DNA of 64,000 bases, from the NCBI RefSeq assembly GCF_035083965.1, contig NC_089738.1:11124734-11188733 (forward strand), written 5' to 3'. Both the position numbers and the translations under genes were made by a program. Source of the DNA: Branchiostoma lanceolatum (Eukaryota > Chordata > Leptocardii > Amphioxiformes > Branchiostomatidae). The notes beneath the pieces are model-generated. The model was not told the DNA's origin, did no database searches, and saw only the letters and a program-made list of their open reading frames with translations. Positions 1-10,199 of the stretch are shown here, in pieces. Position 1 is the first letter of the stretch, and each line of letters opens with the position of its first letter.

Positions 1-249
1 GACATAGATATTAGAGCACATGTTTTACATCTAGAAGTTGTAGTGTCTTTGATATCACTCCTTATGCTTTTGTTTCTGTTTGAAGTTCATTGTTCATTAC
101 TTTAAGTTGTGTCTAGTGTTACCTGAAAACAGGTCACAGACTGTTATATGTAAAATCTCCTTGTAGAATATCAAGTAGACTGAACTGTGATTAAATGTAA
201 TTCTGTGCTACCCTACTGTTAAACAGTTTTTATTGACATTTTATCACAG

Positions 250-1374
250 AGCTGATCTCATTCGGGGAGATGGTGGAGGACACCTCGGACCATGTCCTGC
301 CGCACCGCCACCTACAACCCACCCTCAGCAACCCCCTGGATGGAACGGTCCATAAACCCGTCACCAGCACCTCGTCTCTGACTGCCACCAATGAGATGTA
401 CTTCCTCACCAGCGGGGTCGACGACAAGCAACAGGAGGGGCCGCAGCTAACCGACTCCCAACGGAAGAAACCCAAACCCACCCCTCGTAGGAGGGGGAGT
501 TCCTTAGAGCGGGATGTTCGTACAAGAGAGTCGCCTGGTCTCACAGTTGATGAACAGAAGCAGAGGTCACACTCCAGCGACCGATTGGCCGACCCGATGG
601 AAGTTCGGCCGCCAAAACCTCCCCCCAGGCTGTCATCCTCTCGGTTGGCATCAGAGAGACGACCGCGAGACAGGAAGTTTGTGGCGGAACCAAAGAAACA
701 GAACGCAGGCGCGGCTTCTCCACCTGTGGTGCCCAACAAGCCGCCGCCTGTTGTGAGAGTCACGAAGGGAGATGATGAGGCTAACTCGGACATTCCACCT
801 CCTCTACCAGTGAAGAGTAGAGGCAACAGGACCTCTATGGCTTCCCTGTCAGATATACCGGTAATGTTGTGTTATTAGATACTTTATCATCTCTTACACT
901 TTAGAGATCCTTTCATCACATTTTGAAGGACAAAGCAGATTCCTTTAAGGAATAATATTTATGCTAACAGTTATCAGCTTGTAATTGGTGTCCTTTTTCT
1001 ATATCTTAACTTTAGGCCTAAATTTCCTGAAAAGTAATACTCATCAATCTAATTAGCTTTTAAGCACATAGAAAGAAGGATGCTTGTTTGTTGATATTAA
1101 GTATTTCAAGTCTGATATAATTTTCTCCTTTGCTTTTCATCAGCTCTCACCACCACACCGGTCCACGCAACATCATGAACAGCAGCTTGCTGATTGGCTG
1201 AGCCAGCTAGGCCTGATCGTGTACCACGACAAGATGGTGCGCGCCGGGTGGGACCGGCTGGAGTTTCTGGACGACATCACAGAACAAGACTTGATTGACA
1301 TCGGCATGACGATGAAAGAACAGCGCGAGCATTTCTTGAGTCAGGTCAAGAAGAGAAAGGAGACATCAATTTAG
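250..1374 (+). CDS. INPPL1: SHIP2-like inositol polyphosphate 5-phosphatase, 3' end (last two coding exons)
   Basis: Two exons, 250-860 and 1144-1374, join in phase 0 and end at TAG 1372-1374. The first exon follows an acceptor at 248-249, enters mid-codon and stays open upstream of its first ATG (270), so the 5' part of the gene lies before the window. It encodes a disordered basic, proline-rich region with SH3-ligand motifs such as PPKPPPR, NKPPP and IPPPLPVK. The second exon encodes a C-terminal SAM domain (from LADWLSQLGL to the end) with the segment GWDRLEFLDDITEQDL. The closest remembered match is the SHIP2 SAM domain (GWDDLEFLSDITEEDL), and SHIP2 has the same proline-rich-then-SAM order. 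SHIP2 removes the 5-phosphate from PI(3,4,5)P3 at the membrane, but the catalytic domain is not in the window. Another SAM-ended adaptor (ANKS, SASH) is possible but fits the SAM sequence less well. Confidence 0.7.
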
Positions 1375-2925
1375 TGTCAACACACATGTACATGTAACAT
1401 GATGTGTGCAAATTACAGTCAACAAAGACTTAGAATTCACAGATTTTTCTAATAATAACCACCCAGTTGAACTGTTGACAGAGTATTAAAGTTCTTAAAC
1501 AACAACCAATTATTTCTTAGCTGTCAATATTTTATTACACCTTCTGCTATTTTCCTCACGGCAATAATTCTTAGCTTGAAAGTTCATCTGTGTTGGTAGA
1601 AGTCATTCTTGATCAAAGTTGAACTGTACCTAAAAAAAGTCTGGTTCTGTGTCTAAGATTCTTACTTTGTCCAGTGAGACCGAGTGTCCAGGTGACTCCA
1701 TATGTATGTGTTGTGAAACTTCCAAGGTTGTTGAACTTCGGCATTTGTGTTCAAGGAACCTGGTCTTTAGTGATCTTTCAGTTTCTCTAATTCTTGCCCT
1801 GAGGAAGGCACCAGAAAGACTTCGGAAACATTAGCAGCTGAGAAAAATTTGGTTGCGCGACCTTTTTAATATTCTATGATTTACCAACCTGTTGAGCCTA
1901 CTATAACTTGCATAGATTTTAGAAAGACAACATAAAGTTGATTACAAATCAATTGTAAATGTAAAATTAGTCTTTTAGTATTATGATGTTCTACAATGCT
2001 TGAAAATGATGTCCTCAAGTGTACATGTCTAAGTCATACATATATATATATATTACAGATTATTATCTGTATGCTGGAATTTATAAAACATTTGTAAAGG
2101 GTGAGATATTCGTCAGTCAGTTTGCGCCTTAGTCTTTTATCAGAAGAAGTTTTGGATAGCAAGATTCAGGTCAACAATTTTGTTTCTGTCACTCTACTTG
2201 TTGCCTGTTGGGTGTTTGGTGCAATGGATATTGGAGATGGGGTGGGAGTACATTTTTCCCCTTTGCAAATCTATAATAATCCGTTGGGTGAAAATCACTG
2301 TACTTTGTATAGCATGGCAAATGCTTAGTGGTCAAGTGGGCTAGTGAGCTTTCACCAACACCCCCTGGGGCTTAATACAGTCACTGCAGGTGTCACTAAA
2401 CATTCCAGTACAGTAGACATGAGGGTTCTTGATCCGTGTGTCTAACCAAGGAGATTCAAACAGAAAGTCTTAAACTCCGTGTCATTGGTGTCCTGATACC
2501 TAAAACAGGTGAATATGACATTACAGCTGTACAACAGTACTTGTTCTAAAGAAAAGTGGTATAAGGTTAATATATGTGACATAATGTGGAAACAAATGTT
2601 ACAACATGGAAACAAATGTATTTTGGATTATGGAAAAACTTATGGCATTGTTTGTCATATGTCTTAACGATGTTGTGCCTTAAAGGTGAACAATCATTCC
2701 TGCGTGCCTCCTGATATAATCATGATAACCACTGAGGAATTCAGGGCACTTTGATGAACCAACTAGTGTATAAAAGTAGAGCAAATACCTTGAATATACG
2801 TTTATACATTTATATCAAATTTCAATGTTTTATTATAAGTAATTAAAAGTTAAATAAAAGTAAATTACTGTGTCTTTAATGATGGACCAAACTGTTTGTG
2901 TGTTTTATTTCCGCCTCTTACGCTT
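1375..2925. other. 3' UTR of the SHIP2-like gene and intergenic DNA
   Basis: I see no coding exon here. Candidate poly(A) signals are an ATTAAA at 1485-1490 and an AATAAA at 2853-2858. A short (TA)n run lies near 2040-2052. The small open frames have no domain or exon context. Confidence 0.5.
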
Positions 2926-3279
2926 AGGCCATGTTGATTTGATTACATGGATCACATCCTCTCGCAATGCCAAAACTGATGCGAGCGTGTGAATAAAAAA
3001 AAATTGGCAAAATAAAAGTTGCCTTCATTATGAAATCAGTGGTCAGGAAAGATGAACAAAACAAATCACACAGAGTATGGTATACCGAAATCTTCATTTT
3101 TGTTATTTCAAAACTACTTTGGCATTCTACGACATTAATATCCGTATTCCGAAATATCTTTACAGCATGTATTTTCTCATATTGCAGCTGCTTTGACGAT
3201 TTACAGTATAACTCTTTTTGTGTGGAAATGAACAAAAATTGATGCGCGCGGATGTCATCCATATGATACAACATGGCCT
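2926..3279. mobile_element. Short non-autonomous element with imperfect terminal inverted repeats
   Basis: The left end (2926-2959, AGGCCATGTTGATTTGATTA...) is the imperfect reverse complement of the right end (3250-3279, ...ACAACATGGCCT). The interior is AT-rich and non-coding. A further partial copy of the same end, in inverted orientation, lies near 12650-12715, where the GATGTCATCCATAT and AACATGGCCTTATC segments recur. This points to a dispersed MITE family, but I could not define a target-site duplication. Confidence 0.55.
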
Positions 3280-3430
3280 TATCAACGTTACTGGTTTTCA
3301 AAAGATCGTCGCCTGCAAGAAAATGACGACAATGATTTACGTTTTAGTGGACTTGAATAGAGCGTTTGATAGTTAATAGTCATGCCCCGAAATTTTAGTT
3401 GTGTCGCTTGTTTCCGGGTAAGGTCATTCT

Positions 3431-3521
3431 CCAAACAGAGGTTTCGGTCAAGAGGGCTAGGAGTGGAAACAATCGCGGCCACCGCCCACTCCTAGCCCTC
3501 TCGACCGAAACCTTTGCTTGG
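3431..3521. repeat. Near-perfect 36-bp inverted repeat (foldback)
   Basis: Arms 3431-3466 and 3486-3521 are reverse complements with three mismatches, around a 19-nt loop. It looks like a hairpin MITE or a transposon end pair. No clear target-site duplication was found. Confidence 0.75.
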
Positions 3522-3923
3522 TGAATAGAGTGAGGTGGGGAAGTTTGTGAATGTATGCACGGTATTTGGCCTCAAATCACTCTCATCATGCATGGAAACA
3601 CCTGTACAATAGGACAGGCAGCAAGTACAAAGCCCTGCGGAAGCACACACGGGGCTTGTTTAAAATCTCTGCCACCACCTCAAAAGTTTCATAATAATCA
3701 TTTTGATAACGCCAGACACGCACGGTTCTGATTCAATCTGGTCTGAAGACTTAGACACTCTTGAATTTTTCAACCTATAATGTTTGTTATGCTCATGATC
3801 AGAGTCTGACGTAAACTCCTGTTTACAGTAAATATTGTTGCCCCTAGAGCTCTTCTGTTTGTTGTTTGTTGTGAAATTTATCGCCGATCGACTACTTCAG
3901 AGTCGTGAGAAGCCTTCTGTTTA

Positions 3924-4080
3924 TACTCTCCAAGCAGAGAAGGGGTTCCGGTTGGTTTTGACGTGTTTTTAGGCCTTTTTGTCTCTTCACCACCCCCGCC
4001 CCCCAAAAGTAGAAAGCCCGACAAAAAGGGTTAAAAACACGTCAAAAACCAGCCGGAACCCCTCCTCTGCTTGGAGGGTA
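3924..4080. mobile_element. 157-bp MITE, short sibling of the 34841-36214 element
   Basis: The ends begin TACTCTCCAAGCAGAG and close with CTCTGCTTGGAGGGTA. The inverted arms include GACGTGTTTTTAGGC on the left and its counterpart on the right, around a C-rich centre. Flanks 3915-3923 (TTCTGTTTA) and 4081-4089 (CTCTGTTTA) form a 9-bp duplication with one mismatch. The same ends and the same 9-bp duplication length occur at 34841-36214. A 9-bp duplication suggests a Mutator-like mechanism, but that is inference. Confidence 0.8.
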
Positions 4081-4334
4081 CTCTGTTTACGCCTCAGTTT
4101 ACCCAAGGAGGTTTGTTTATCTGTTACCACTGACACGAAATGACGCGTACAACTTCCGCAAGAGAACACTCGGCTATATTTAGACATTATGTTTTTGCAA
4201 GGAGGTTATAGGGAGATCATGTTTCGTGTCTGGTTGTTTCCCGCAACCGTAATTTACATGTTGGGGACTTTTGGTGACGTAATTTGTAGCACCTGTCATA
4301 GATCATATGTGCGTTTACCTGGGTATGGTCACCC

Positions 4335-4347
4335 TTCTAGAACCTTC
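4335..4347. promoter_or_regulatory. Candidate heat-shock element upstream of the cytokine-like gene
   Basis: The sequence TTCTAGAACCTTC is three alternating TTC/GAA blocks with 2-nt spacers, the consensus for HSF binding. It lies about 165 bp upstream of the TATA box at 4502. Short sites like this also occur by chance, so this is only a candidate. Confidence 0.3.
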
Positions 4348-4501
4348 GAAGGTGGTGTGATGTTTTGACCAGGAAGAGAAAAAAAGTGGGGTGATCGCGT
4401 TGACAGGAGGGTTCTGGGAAAAAAAAAAAAAACACGGCTTGTTTTTATTCTGACATACCATTTCAACGACTTCATCGTTCGTGTCTAAACATGGATGGCT
4501 A

Positions 4502-4507
4502 TATAAA
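4502..4507 (+). promoter_or_regulatory. Candidate TATA box of the cytokine-like gene
   Basis: CTATATAAATG at 4499-4509 places TATAAA about 146 bp before the proposed ATG (4648), implying a start near 4530-4535 and a roughly 115-nt 5' UTR. A second weaker motif (TTATAAAG) lies near 4537. A TATA promoter fits an inducible secreted factor. Confidence 0.45.
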
Positions 4508-4647
4508 TGCCCTTGGTCTTAAACCGAAGATGGTCATTATAAAGCCGACATGGGTAGGTGTGCAGGGCCAGTATGCACGCAAGAATTCTCTGGAGGTGCT
4601 TGCACCTGGTTGAAGTCTGCACACTTACCTGATACCTGGGCTGTAAC

Positions 4648-7528
4648 ATGTCTTCACGGCGTAAAGGTAAGGATGCATGGTTGCGTGTGTATCGCAGTGC
4701 TATGGGCAGAAATAAGGTGACTCATAGTGCTTTTTCAAGTAGCTAGTTGCAGTGCAATGCGGCTTCCCCATGACTCACGTTTTAAGCCAAGCACACCGGG
4801 GCACGCCTACTCTTCTCGATACCGTGTGTTCGGTTCTTTTACGTGCAGAGTTTTGACACCTGAAGCTCCCACACGCACGGGGATTTTTGAGGTCTAGGGA
4901 CGTCCCTGTAACTCAACTGGTCTCACAGTTGAGCTCCTTGTTCCAATTAGTTGGTAAGCGGGAGACCCCGGTTCAAATGCTGGGAAGGGCATCTCGGTTA
5001 GGGCTGCACCCGTATTTCGGAAGGGACGTAAAAGGGGACCGCGTGTTCGAAGAGGTGCCTCGAGCACGATAAAGGGGAAGGGCTAGCAACCCCTTCCTGT
5101 AAAAATATACCTGCTTCTGAAACAACAAGGAAACTTGCTACCCTATGTGCTAGTCGATGCTGTAGGGCTGTTGTAAATTAGGATTTTTACCATGGTCAAC
5201 ACTGACCGACGGAGGCCATATATGTGCCACCAGGAACTACTGGAAGTATCATAGAACAAAATGTGTGAGGTTTAAAAACTTATTGCCTTGACACCGCATT
5301 TCATCGGTCGACAGAAAGTCTGCTGTGGACGCTGCTCTTCGTGCCGGTTGTTCAGGCCGTCTCTACCCTTCCGGGGGCGGGGTACCCCCGACTACCGCCC
5401 CGACAGGCTCGCTCTGCCAACCTCAACCCGTACCGACCGTGTCATAGGAGAGGCTTCCCTCAAGACTTACAGCTGACCGAGAGAAGTATCATACAGACCA
5501 ACAACACTATGACAATGATGGTAAGTAAGAACGAGGGAACATAGCTGTAGGATAAATGTAGAAAAGCTTTGCTTAGTTTGACAACGTGCATTGCATGCAT
5601 CCTGGTGTGACTTTACTTTTACTGTGAGTCTTCAGCACAAGTTAGATAACGTTACATTTGTATAACAAACAAGGGATGTATCATTTGTTTGCCCTTCTGC
5701 CTCGTCTTTGCGTAGGCTAGCAAGGGCCCTGCATTACTTCGAAGTTGCGTGTCTTCAAATTTGAATATCAAGATGTAAAGTTGCATGTACGACGTCGACA
5801 TGTTGTGCTTGTGTTGGCGCGAGTTTTCCCTATTCCTTAACAGTTTTTTTGTCCTCTCTTAAAACATTATTTTGAAAACAATTCCAAGTAAGCTGAGCCT
5901 GTCTTACTGCCTGATATATTCTCTGTCTTTATTTATCAGAAACGGGACGTCTTTTGCTCTGGATCTTACGACACCGGTTCGATCGCTTGGGATGAGCTCC
6001 CCACTACCGCCTACTTCCAGGTGAGCCATTGTTTTGCATCTTTTTGTGTGCTAAGTTTGTCCTAAGTTTAGCTACCGATAGCCTGGTAACGTACCATCGG
6101 GAGCTCCCTGGTATCTCTACGGCGCTGGGAGTGAGGCCCGCCCGCCCAGGCATATTAGCGCGCACGGGGGTTAGTTTTACGGGCTTGGCTCCCGACGATA
6201 ACTCGAAATGCACGTCCGTTTTACCTACATGTGCGGCACACATTTAACTTAGACAGCAAACCTGTTGCGGTTCATTCCAAAAACAGGTTAGTTGTTGCCG
6301 GAAGAAAAGATTACCATACTGTCGCCCAAGTTCTTGGGGAATCCCCTTGGCCTTGTAACCATACCGGAACGGTTCATCGGTACCTCCGCGGTGCTGGGAG
6401 TGTTACCCGCCCGGGCAGTTCATTAGCGTACCGGCGGTGAATTTTTACGGGGCTGGTTTCAATTCGCCAGAAGATAGGCTGACATTAAATAATGAAAGAC
6501 CACTGCTTATGAAAACTGCGATCGGTAAGCTAAGACACCCTAAGCCGACCCGTGGAAATGGTTACAGGCTAGAATTCCCTCCAGTTTCGACCTTAGTTTT
6601 TTCACATTTCCTGATTTACACTTTTCTATAACTTTACGGCAATGCATAACTTGAGGCACTGTTTTTAATGAAAAAGTGTTTCATTATTTAGGACGACAGC
6701 GGACTGGTTCCCTTGTTCCGTAATCTGAGCCGTTACCAGACGACCATCACAACCGTCATACATGAGGCACGTCATCTGGACGGCTACAGCGCCACCTTGC
6801 GGCGGTCGATGCACGACACCAGCAGCGTCCTGAACAACCTGCTGTATAAACTGAACCTTACGGTAAGAATTCTGTAGATTCGTTTAGTTTCGCGGAGTTT
6901 TTATTTCGAGGTGGGAAGGAAAGGGGGGTCGTGATGTTTTAGATTCGCCGTTGAAACAGCTTTGCAGTACAGTAATCTTAGAAGGTACCTCACGATGGAT
7001 GGAAAGGTCAGCGCAAAAAGAAAGCTACTGCGAAAGTTTTGCGATTTACAGTGCTTCATTATAACTGAGAGACCACCACGATGACAAAAGATTTTTTAGA
7101 AATCATTCATGAATTCCTTACAGTATAAAATTTCAACACGCTACTACAGCGTCATTTTTGCTACTTCACTGCAAGTATATCAGAGGTATTGTTTTTGGCA
7201 TGCCTATGTGTCTGTGTGTGTGAAGGGGGGTGAAGTCTGCCATCTGTGATTCTGTCTGCTGGACTTCGAAGGGTCGCAAGGCAGTAGAGTTGACAAGGTG
7301 GTGAAGTATGTCATCTCTGACTGTTCTTCTGTTGCTCAGATGACGGTGGCAGGACAGTTGGGCGATCCCACCGTGCCACAGGGGTGGACGGCAGACCCCG
7401 TTCCCCTCCCAGACGTGGCAGACGACCTGTACGACCACTACATCCGGGACTTCGTGTTCTTTCACTGGCTGCGCGAGATCCTCGCCCTGCTGCGAGCCGA
7501 GCTGGTCACCAGGCTGCAGGAATGCTAG
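4648..7528 (+). CDS. Predicted secreted four-helix cytokine of the IL-6/G-CSF (CLCF1-like) class, 221 aa
   Basis: Five exons: 4648-4666, 5315-5520, 5940-6020, 6692-6862 and 7340-7528 (TAG). Every intron is GT-AG and the phases are 1,0,0,0. Exon 1 has only 19 coding bases (MSSRRK plus one base). Exon 2 completes a signal peptide (core LLWTLLFVPVVQAVS, residues 9-23) and encodes the putative helix A. Exon 3 encodes a 27-residue loop with a Cys. Exon 4 encodes two amphipathic helices (57 residues). Exon 5 encodes a Pro-rich loop and a long last helix containing FHWLREILALLRAELVTRL. There are three sequons (NNT, NLS, NLT) and three Cys. This exon-to-helix map, including a 19-nt first coding exon, is that of human IL6; the final helix also recalls CLCF1 and G-CSF. 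The role is probably extracellular signalling through gp130/Domeless-like receptors and JAK-STAT, which is inferred. The exon 2 acceptor has a weak pyrimidine tract and is the least secure splice site. Confidence 0.75.
4900..5115 (+). mobile_element. tRNA-derived SINE (family A, sense copy)
   Basis: A tRNA-like head with a box A-like TAACTCAACTGG and a box B-like GGTTCAAATGC is followed by a body containing ATCTCGGTTAGGGCTGCACC and GGTGCCTCGAGCACGATAAA. The same body recurs in reverse orientation at about 32180-32372. The copy lies in intron 1 of the cytokine-like gene. It is a pseudo-tRNA, not a functional tRNA gene. Confidence 0.75.
6079..6465. repeat. Diverged intronic direct duplication
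   Basis: Two copies, about 6079-6190 and 6350-6465, share the order GGTAAC/GTAACC, CATCGG, GGTGCTGGGAGTG-like, CCCGCCCGG-like, CATTAGCG-like and TTTTACGGGGCTGG-like blocks. Both are GC-rich islands within intron 3 of the cytokine-like gene. Confidence 0.5.
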
Positions 7529-7532
7529 GAGC

Positions 7533-7672
7533 TAATCTCCAAGCAGATATAGAAAGGCAAAATCGCAATCTTTCTCAAGCTTCCGGTTCCAGGAACGAAT
7601 GCCCAGTGCTCCCGAGAGCCAGGAGCTTATGAAATGTTACGATTTTGGCATTTTACATCTGCTTGGAGATTA
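7533..7672. mobile_element. 140-bp MITE immediately after the cytokine-like stop codon
   Basis: The ends TAATCTCCAAGCAGATAT and ACATCTGCTTGGAGATTA are inverted repeats. The element begins 4 bp after the TAG at 7526-7528, so it would form the start of the 3' UTR. The core CTCCAAGCAGA is shared with the ends of the 3924 and 34841 elements. A solo end (TAATCTCCAAGCAGATGTAG) lies at about 44704-44723. The flanks share only CTAG, so the target-site duplication is unclear. Confidence 0.7.
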
Positions 7673-7788
7673 CCTAGATACCCCGTACCGTATACGCAGA
7701 GATGATGCACTTGTCAATGTCAAATTTAGGGGAGAAAGTATAAGTGGTTGGGGTCTCAAATTCAAGTTTGTTGAAGAGTAGTTAAAGA

Positions 7789-8690
7789 ACTCAACAGCGC
7801 ATAGACACTCCGTCTGTTCTTTACATGAATGGACATACATCCCTCAAAGGTTGACACTGACAAGTGCATAGGAACTGTTTATGAGATGATCACATGCTTC
7901 TTAGCATTACTACATAGCCAAGTGTCAGAAGTCTACAAGAGTTTGTTTTCTTGTGAAAGCTGATTTAAAGGAATGAATGTTCGTGTTTTATGCATATTGA
8001 AGTTTGCGGACACGCTCAGATGTGTACTTGCACATATGTTTTGACTGATGTAGGCACTGTGTGCCAATGTAACATGGTAGCCATGAATGGTATGTCTCGC
8101 TACAGAGATTGAAAAGGTTTAGGAGTCCCGTGTCGTAGAGATAGTGCACTTTATAATCCAGGGGAGCAGAGTATAAACGGTTAGGTTTGTCGGGTTAGGT
8201 TTGGGTATTGTTTCAGATATCCAAGTATTATATATTTTTTATTATATAAGTGTAGTCAAATAAGTATCAAAGAACCCCCGGACATATTCAACAGTGCATA
8301 GACACCCCCATGTGTCCCTTACAGCAACTGTGACATAACTACGTTCCTCAGCAATAGTTGACACTGACAAGTGCATAGGAACTTTTGCTACACAACAGTT
8401 CCTATAGTATGAGATTATCGCATGCTTTGTATTGCTATATGATATAGCCAAGAACTGTTTTAAAGTAAGTATCTTACCTTATTAATCATGTATAGGAATC
8501 AAAAGTGTTTTTTTTTAAATTCCGCTTCAAGGGCATGGGGGTCAAGTTTTTCAAACTGCTTTCGAACATTTTATGCGTGTTGAAGTTTGCGGACATACGT
8601 AATTGTCATTGTTTTAAATGACGTAGGCACTATGTGCCAATGTAACATGGTAACCATGGCTGGTACGTCTCGTTACAGAGGTAGAAGATT
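7789..8690. repeat. Two-copy direct duplication downstream of the cytokine-like gene
   Basis: Copies at about 7789-8117 and 8287-8690 share several ordered blocks: CAACAG.GCATAGACAC, GTTGACACTGACAAGTGCAT, GAAGTTTGCGGACA, GTAGGCACT.TGTGCCAATG and TAACATGGTA.CCATG. There is no coding potential. This looks like an old local duplication of about 0.35-0.4 kb. Confidence 0.7.
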
Positions 8691-9997
8691 ACCGTCACTG
8701 TCCGTGACGTTACCGTGGGTGACTTGTGGATAAAGAGCGACTGTTTTACGTAATAGTTCCTCGTTGTTATCCCACAAGATTCGTCCGTTTTCTCAAATCC
8801 GTTGGATTGGTTTAACGTTACATACCGTACGGTTCGTACATTGTTCAAATTCTTATGTTTTAAGTAAAGTTTGTATGACGTTTATACTGTTCGTATTGTA
8901 CTTACAAATATCATGACCCTAAACAGTCTGAATGGAGAGTTGCAGAAACCTAGCTTGTACCTTGGAACAGGAAAGGCAGATGTAAATGTAATAGAAATTG
9001 TCAAATGTTGTTGATACTTTCATGTTCTAACTTATCCTGACGTGGAACGACCACATCTGTATGCGGGTGGAAATACTGGGCACTTTATATAATAACTAAG
9101 CTATCGATCAAAAAATTGGGGGATCAAAGCCTTTCAGACAGCGCTTTTTATTCTGTTTACTAGTAATACATTAAGTACATTGCAATTGTAGTAGTAAGCA
9201 TTCAACTGGTTGGTAATTGAAAGTGCTAGTTTGCAAATTGCTAATTTCAAAGAATTGTGAAAAACACAACAACATGTTTTATGTCTAGTTTTCAACATCA
9301 TGAAGTACGCTAATAAAGACGTATCATTATGATAGCAACAGAATTGTATTGCAACGCGTATATTCCTTCATAATCTATATTGATGTAATTATGTTTTTGC
9401 TTTCATTGTAACATCAACATTAAAATATATGCTGTGCTTCGTACATTTTGAAGAAGACAGATGAATATACTGCTGTCATATCTGGGCTGGAGCTAAACAC
9501 AGCTCCCTAACCTGTACATATGCATGTCTCAACAGGGTACAAAACCCCTATGAAATCTTCTTGGGTCTGTTCACCATCTTACAACCCCTCTCTCAAAGGC
9601 GTAATGTGGCAAGTCTTGCTTTACTCTATCGCTATTTCTGCGGCGAATGATCCACGGAACTTCAGTCGCTTGTGCCGCCACTCCGAACACTCCAGGAAAA
9701 GCACATTTTGGCACCTCCACGGAAGTAGATCACACTTTCTTATTTCAAACTCCACATGTATCTCAAGAGGAAGTTGCACGCTGAAAGCTTCTTTCCTTGA
9801 ACCATATCTTTATGGAACAACTTCCGTGTGAATGCTTCCCTGATAAATGCAAAAACGCTACAACTTAAAACTTTTCAAGTCAAAGTGAACAAACATATGT
9901 CAGATACAGCCCAGATAGTTTAACCTAAAACGTTTGAGCGGCTCTCAATGAGCCTTGTTTAGTGGTGAACTGAAGTGATTTAACTTAAAAAGACCAT
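8691..9997. other. Non-coding intergenic DNA
   Basis: AT-rich sequence with small unsupported open frames only. I see no domain, exon pair, RNA gene or repeat with defined ends. Confidence 0.5.
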
Positions 9998-10006
9998 TGC
10001 AGTTGC

Positions 10007-10094
10007 TAGCCTGGATGCCAGACCCCCAAAGTCTGAAATATCTATCGTGTGGGATATAGATATTTCAGAGTTTGGGGGTCTGGCATCCAGGCTA
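10007..10094. mobile_element. 88-bp foldback MITE with perfect 9-bp target-site duplication
   Basis: Arms 10007-10045 and 10056-10094 are reverse complements with one mismatch, starting TAGCCTGGATGCCAGACC, around a 10-nt loop. Flanks 9998-10006 and 10095-10103 are both TGCAGTTGC. The element is almost entirely terminal inverted repeat. Confidence 0.9.
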
Positions 10095-10199
10095 TGCAGT
10101 TGCAGACACCGCAGAATTAATTTGCTAGTTATCTTCGCCGAGTACTTGTACTCGGAGAAGATTATGTTTTCGGTTGAAAAATCTGTTGGGTGGGTCTTT

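Noticed and set aside
4905..4995. A functional tRNA gene on the plus strand
   Set aside because: Same reason: promoter boxes without a cloverleaf, followed by a body shared with 32180-32372.
9520..9831. 103-codon ORF MHVSTGYKTPMKSSW...
   Set aside because: No recognisable feature or neighbouring exon; treated as chance.
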